Below are positions 33,578 through 35,181 of a stretch of 35,181 nucleotides of DNA, in pieces. The DNA lies in assembly GCA_002359735.1 (NCBI GenBank), contig DENS01000016.1, positions 838-36,018 on the forward strand, given 5' to 3'. The translations under genes were made by a program, and so were the position numbers. The notes beneath the pieces are model-generated. The model made no database searches and had not been told where the DNA came from. It was given only the letters and a program-made list of their open reading frames with translations. Position 1 is the stretch's first letter; the number at the start of each line of letters is the position of its first letter. This DNA is from Micavibrio sp. UBA2638. Lineage in GTDB: Bacteria; Pseudomonadota; Alphaproteobacteria; Micavibrionales; Micavibrionaceae.

Positions 33578-34024
33578 TTATTTCTTCAACAACAGATCCT
33601 TGGCCTCGTTCAATTTTTCGGCCATCCATTGCGATCCTTCCTGATCGGGGTGGACTTTTTTCATGAGTTTTTTATAGGCCGCCTTAATGGCGGCATCATC
33701 GGCCTGTTCATCCACGCCCAGAACCCGCAAGGCTTCAGCGCGGTCCATGGGTTTTTGGGGGTCTGTGCCGGTTTGGTTATTGGCGCCGCGCGCGCGTCTT
33801 TTCTGGCTGAACCAGGCCACAAGAAAGGGCGATAATGCCGACACGATGGCAATGGCCGCGGGCAGGCGCCCTGTTACGGATAATACAAACAAGGCCACGC
33901 AAATTGTAATCACAAAGGCCGCAAGTATCAGGGATTTAATCTGGTTGATATCGGCGCGAATGAAAAAACGGTAAAGCGCATATGTGCCAATTAACAGGCC
34001 AAGAATAAGTAATAAATAGGGCAT
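33578..34024 (-). CDS. Membrane-anchored J-domain protein
   Basis: 148 residues. Two or three N-terminal membrane helices (about 1-20, 31-50 and 54-72) are followed by a basic linker and a C-terminal J domain (about 93-148) with the HPD motif at 125-127 (KKVHPDQEGS). The topology, with the J domain at the C-terminus on the cytoplasmic side, resembles the TIM14/Pam18-like alphaproteobacterial DnaJ proteins. It would stimulate DnaK ATPase at the membrane; clients are unknown. Its ATG is three bases after the mipZ stop, so the two genes are coupled. Confidence 0.85.
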   Translation of the reverse strand: MPYLLLILGLLIGTYALYRFFIRADINQIKSLILAAFVITICVALFVLSVTGRLPAAIAIVSALSPFLVAWFSQKRRARGANNQTGTDPQKPMDRAEALRVLGVDEQADDAAIKAAYKKLMKKVHPDQEGSQWMAEKLNEAKDLLLKK

Positions 34025-34027
34025 GGT

Positions 34028-34918
34028 TTAATCAACGGGGGGTAAGGGTTTGAATTGTTCGGGAGCAATCAGCATCATTAAGTTACGAACTTCTTGCCGC
34101 GCCGATATTTGTGACAGGGTCAGGGCGTTTTCAGCATCATCTTCCAGATCCAAAAGCGTTAGCCCTTTCAAAAACAGTTCTTTAAAGATAACACGTTCGC
34201 CAAAACCCGGGGCAATCATGCAGCCAAACTGATGGGAAATATTATCCAGAATAGTGGCTATTTCAGATTTGTTCTTGGCGTTAATATGCGACAGCCGGTT
34301 GCGCATAACAATCCAGCGAATGGGCAGCGCGTTGTTATCGCGTTCAATTTTTCGGGTGTTTTGTTCAATAACCATTTGCGTATAGATTGACGGTTCAAGA
34401 ATTTTATGCGTATCGGGGTCTATTTTTGCCAATAGATCCAGATCGATAAAGCTGTCATTCATGGGGGTGATTAGTGTATCGGCGTAGGAATGGGCCAGTC
34501 TGGACAGGTGCGAATCTGTTCCGGGGGTGTCGATCACGACAAAATCACATTGCGAACCCAGCTCCGCCAATGCCAGGCTTAAAAACGACTTTTCTTCCTC
34601 TTGCTGGGTCTCCACGGTTGCGGCGCTGCTTTTTTGAATGGCCATGTGGAGTGGTGAGGGCAGGGCCTCATGCGTTTTGGTGATAAAGTTAAACCGTCCG
34701 CTCATGTAACGGGTCATGGTGGCCTGCCGGGCATCCAGATCAATTGTTCCGACCTTATAGCCCATACGAAGCAGGGCGATGGCAACATGCATGGCGCTGG
34801 TTGATTTACCGGAACCGCCCTTTTCGTTGCCCAGAACGATAATATGGGCACCTTGCGGCGCTGCGGCAACGGCAGAGGATTGTAAATTGATCATTTCGGC
34901 GTTAGTGTCAAAAGACAT
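34028..34918 (-). CDS. mipZ: Division-site positioning ATPase MipZ
   Basis: MipZ is a ParA/MinD-type ATPase that forms gradients from the poles and blocks FtsZ ring assembly away from midcell. The 296-residue protein has the deviant Walker A NEKGGSGKS at 31-39, IDLDARQATMTRYM, the Walker B-like VVIDTPGTDSHLSRLAH, and the MipZ-specific TPMNDSFIDLDLLAKIDP, WIVMRNRLSHINA, PGFGERVIFKELFLKGLTLLDL and ISARQEVRNLM. I start at the ATG at 34918, 24 codons before the family's usual beginning. No Shine-Dalgarno precedes it, and a GTG at 34969 would overlap the divergent gene. MipZ is characteristic of alphaproteobacteria lacking MinCD. Confidence 0.95.
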   Translation of the reverse strand: MSFDTNAEMINLQSSAVAAAPQGAHIIVLGNEKGGSGKSTSAMHVAIALLRMGYKVGTIDLDARQATMTRYMSGRFNFITKTHEALPSPLHMAIQKSSAATVETQQEEEKSFLSLALAELGSQCDFVVIDTPGTDSHLSRLAHSYADTLITPMNDSFIDLDLLAKIDPDTHKILEPSIYTQMVIEQNTRKIERDNNALPIRWIVMRNRLSHINAKNKSEIATILDNISHQFGCMIAPGFGERVIFKELFLKGLTLLDLEDDAENALTLSQISARQEVRNLMMLIAPEQFKPLPPVD

Positions 34919-34949
34919 AAATTTAATTGCGTCAGTGGGGTTTATAATT

Positions 34950-35181
34950 ATGCCAGATAAGAATAGCACAACAGCAGAGAAGCTGGGAAGCCTTCGTCAA
35001 CAATTCAACACAATTGGCGTTGATGGTTTTTTGATCCCGCGCGCGGATGAACATCAGGGCGAATATGTCGCCGATTACGCCAATCGGATGAGTTGGATCA
35101 GCGGTTTTACAGGATCGGCCGGAACGGCGATTGTCTTGCGTGACAAGGCCGTTGTTATGACCGACGGACGGTATCTTATTC
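34950..35181 (+). CDS. Xaa-Pro aminopeptidase, N-terminal part (3' end outside window)
   Basis: The ATG at 34950 has GGGG nine bases upstream, and the frame is open to the window end, giving 77 residues: KLGSLRQQFNTIGVDGFLIP, ADEHQGEYVADYANRMSWIS, GFTGSAGTAIVL and VMTDGRYLI. These are the hallmark phrases of the N-terminal creatinase-type domain of the aminopeptidase P family, which removes the first residue before proline. The metal-binding catalytic domain lies beyond the window. The gene is divergent from mipZ with only 31 bases between starts. Confidence 0.92.
   Translation, partial: MPDKNSTTAEKLGSLRQQFNTIGVDGFLIPRADEHQGEYVADYANRMSWISGFTGSAGTAIVLRDKAVVMTDGRYLI

Noticed and set aside
1..35181. 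Search for CRISPR arrays, tRNA or rRNA genes, transposases and integrases
   Set aside because: No regularly spaced direct repeats, no recognisable RNA gene sequence and no mobile-element proteins were seen; the only tandem repeats are inside the giant gene.

Overview
The window looks like chromosomal DNA of a flagellated or otherwise chemotactic alphaproteobacterium. The evidence is a MipZ division-site ATPase, a ChpT-type histidine phosphotransferase, an alphaproteobacterial-style CheZ, a DUF455 ferritin-like protein, and housekeeping genes with alphaproteobacterial features. Moderate GC and several giant or small orphan proteins would fit a Micavibrio-like or other deep-branching lineage, but that placement is inference. 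I saw no tRNA, rRNA, insertion sequence, integrase or CRISPR array.

Layout. 1-464: 3' end of an unrecognised membrane protein. 489-2135: a GH13 alpha-glucosidase. 2181-4169: three hypothetical genes on the minus strand. 4327-4962: cheZ, away from the main chemotaxis locus. 5174-7821: small hypotheticals and a DUF3137 membrane protein. 7915-10510: a tight minus-strand run encoding an isoprenylcysteine-methyltransferase-like protein, a SIMPL-domain periplasmic protein, a small membrane protein and a DUF455 diiron-type protein. 10618-10983: a SpoIIAA/STAS-like protein on the plus strand. 12239-14047: lepA.

11.2-12.2 kb and 14.2-22.3 kb form the accessory part: two AT-richer hypotheticals, three tiny acidic or polar proteins, two or three related small proteins of an unrecognised domain family, a 1755-residue protein of unknown function and a 169-residue membrane protein whose layout echoes part of the giant. 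All lie on the minus strand, and several share an AT-rich leader ending in TATAGAGGG or a close variant. This is the best candidate here for an undescribed system, though nothing in the sequence gives its function.

22605-31107: purH and a complete chemotaxis signalling operon, in transcription order chpT, cheA, cheW, cheY, cheB, cheR, purH. CheA is a hybrid with two CheW-like modules and a C-terminal receiver. There is no receptor (MCP) and no cheD. 31148-34918: phosphomannomutase/phosphoglucomutase, galU, a membrane-anchored J-domain protein and mipZ. At the right edge an Xaa-Pro aminopeptidase gene begins on the plus strand and runs off the window.
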